DNA of 64,000 bases from Viscum album. Its lineage: Eukaryota > Streptophyta > Magnoliopsida > Santalales > Viscaceae. A program made the translations under genes and the position numbers. Positions 62,851 through 64,000 of this stretch are shown here, piece by piece; within the stretch, counting starts at the first letter, position 1; every line of letters starts with the position of its first letter. The stretch is taken from the NCBI GenBank assembly GCA_963277665.1, contig OY728119.1, positions 315,104,206-315,168,205 of the forward strand, in the 5' to 3' direction. The notes under the pieces were generated by a model. That model was not told where the DNA came from, did not search any database, and saw only the letters and a list, made by a program, of their open reading frames with translations.

Positions 62851-64000
62851 ATTATAATCAAGTTTGACTCTATAATATTTATCTCATTTAGTTGTAGTTC
62901 TACGTCTTCCTTATATGTCACTTTAATCATCACTTTTATAGATAGTTGAACACTTATTTGAGAAATATATGATTTATCACCTTCTTTTAAGAACACTATA
63001 TCCTTCCTTTTAAAACACAAAAAATTGGATCTTTCCATATCCTTATATATGATAATATCGCACAATCTTGTCCACTCAAATAAACAGCCAACTTGTTTGC
63101 ATTCCCAGGGTGGTAATTTATTGAGTAGCCAAAATCATTAATCATATTTATCCATATTCTCTTAAATATATCAAACTCTTTCTATGTGAATATATATATT
63201 TTAAACTCTTATTATCAATATATATATATATCATATCATTATCCATAAATATAATGTCTCCATATATTTAATGGAAAACTTACCATGGCATACTCCAAAT
63301 CCTGAGTTGGGGAATTCTTTTCATAAACCATAATTTATCATGATGCATAACACATCACCATATCATTTTGCATGAGGATGCACCCAATCCCTTCTTTAAT
63401 GAATCACTATATATTAAAACCCACTATCTAATCCAGTGTAATGTAATTTCAAGTGAAATTATTAACCTTCACATATGTTCCTTTCAATTTTACTCAAATT
63501 CATTTGTAAAAATTAACATGTCTCCCTACTGATTTGACTTTGTGAGTATATTATATAGTCATGAAAAATTCTCCAGAAAACATAAATAATATGTAGACCA
63601 ACCAAGAAAACATTATATATAAGCCACAAAAAATAGTCTGGGCCAACATTCAATTACTTTAGTCTTTGATGGATCCATCGATATACCCTCTCTTGAGATT
63701 ATAAGACCATAAATTGAAGCATTTATAGACAAAATTCAAACAAGGTAAATTTTTTATACACACTTTCCTTCCTCATAGTCTTCAGAAAAATTATCAAGTG
63801 ATCTTCAAGATCTTACTTATTTTTTTAATATAATATATTATCATCTATAAAGACTGCCACAAAAAGATAAATGTAATCCATAAATATTATATTCAATAAA
63901 TCCATGAGGATGGCTGGGGAATTAGTAAAGGAAAATGTAATCACTATAAGTTCACAGTATCTATACCTTGTATATAATTTTTTTCTTGTATGTATTATCC
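62850..64000 (-). pseudogene. second Tekay element: RT and RNase H, cut by window edge
   Basis: From the right edge leftwards: YCELIVITFSFTNSPAILMD (~63,965-63,900), the counterpart of YEFLVMPFGLTNAPAAFMD; AVFIDDNILY (~63,860-63,830), the polymerase box with both Asp kept; MDPSK (~63,670); DNKSLKYIY (~63,225) and INYHPGN (~63,120), the end of RNase H. A 74-codon frame at 63,065-62,841 is the spacer before integrase. Protease, gag and the 5' LTR would lie beyond 64,000. Truncated by the window, and also mutated. Confidence 0.8.

Noticed and set aside
1..64000. Host protein-coding or structural RNA genes
   Set aside because: No frame with a recognisable host domain and no tRNA or rRNA signature was seen on either strand; absence is by eye and not exhaustive.

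Overview
This is plant nuclear DNA, most likely pericentromeric or other heterochromatin of an angiosperm with a repeat-rich genome. The sequence is strongly AT-rich and I find no host gene, tRNA, rRNA or bacterial-type operon. Every protein signal I recognise belongs to an LTR retrotransposon, and all are broken by stops and frameshifts. Many conserved Cys, Arg and Gly codons have changed by C-to-T or G-to-A, as expected of old cytosine-methylated DNA. The species cannot be named from the sequence.

Layout: 1-7,940 is a + strand element with very long LTRs: the tail of one LTR (1-~950), a ~2 kb internal segment without recognisable pol, a polypurine tract, then a second LTR (~3,018-7,940). 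7,940-~46,190 is a giant Tat/Ogre-type Ty3/gypsy element on +, with related LTRs at 7,940-~10,310 and 44,431-~46,190, a long leader and tandem-repeat zones, and a pol gene interrupted within reverse transcriptase. The interrupting DNA, 22,271-33,959, is a complete but dead Tekay-type chromovirus on the minus strand: two ~3.3 kb LTRs, PBS, gag, protease, RT, RNase H, integrase, chromodomain and PPT. Tat pol resumes at 33,960 and ends near 36,220, followed by ~135-bp and 36-bp tandem arrays.

46,190-51,860 holds a decayed Ty1/copia gag-protease-integrase fragment (48,300-49,310), a minisatellite (49,540-50,170) and AT-rich filler. 51,860-57,540 is another long Tekay-like LTR on + with a PBS-like site and leader. 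It faces a third copy of the family on the minus strand (61,480-~57,535), which is the 3' LTR of a second Tekay element whose chromodomain, integrase, RNase H and RT run off the right edge.

Most notable: (i) five LTRs from two diverged families keep a TATA-like box followed 174-178 nt downstream by an AAGAG|GTAA-like, splice-donor-like leader motif. (ii) In the long-LTR family that leader is followed by a ~197-bp tandem subrepeat with a conserved CTACCACC core that can form a hairpin. (iii) Two long LTRs sit tail to tail as a large inverted repeat. The genes form no host pathway; they are layered insertions whose relative ages can be read from the nesting.
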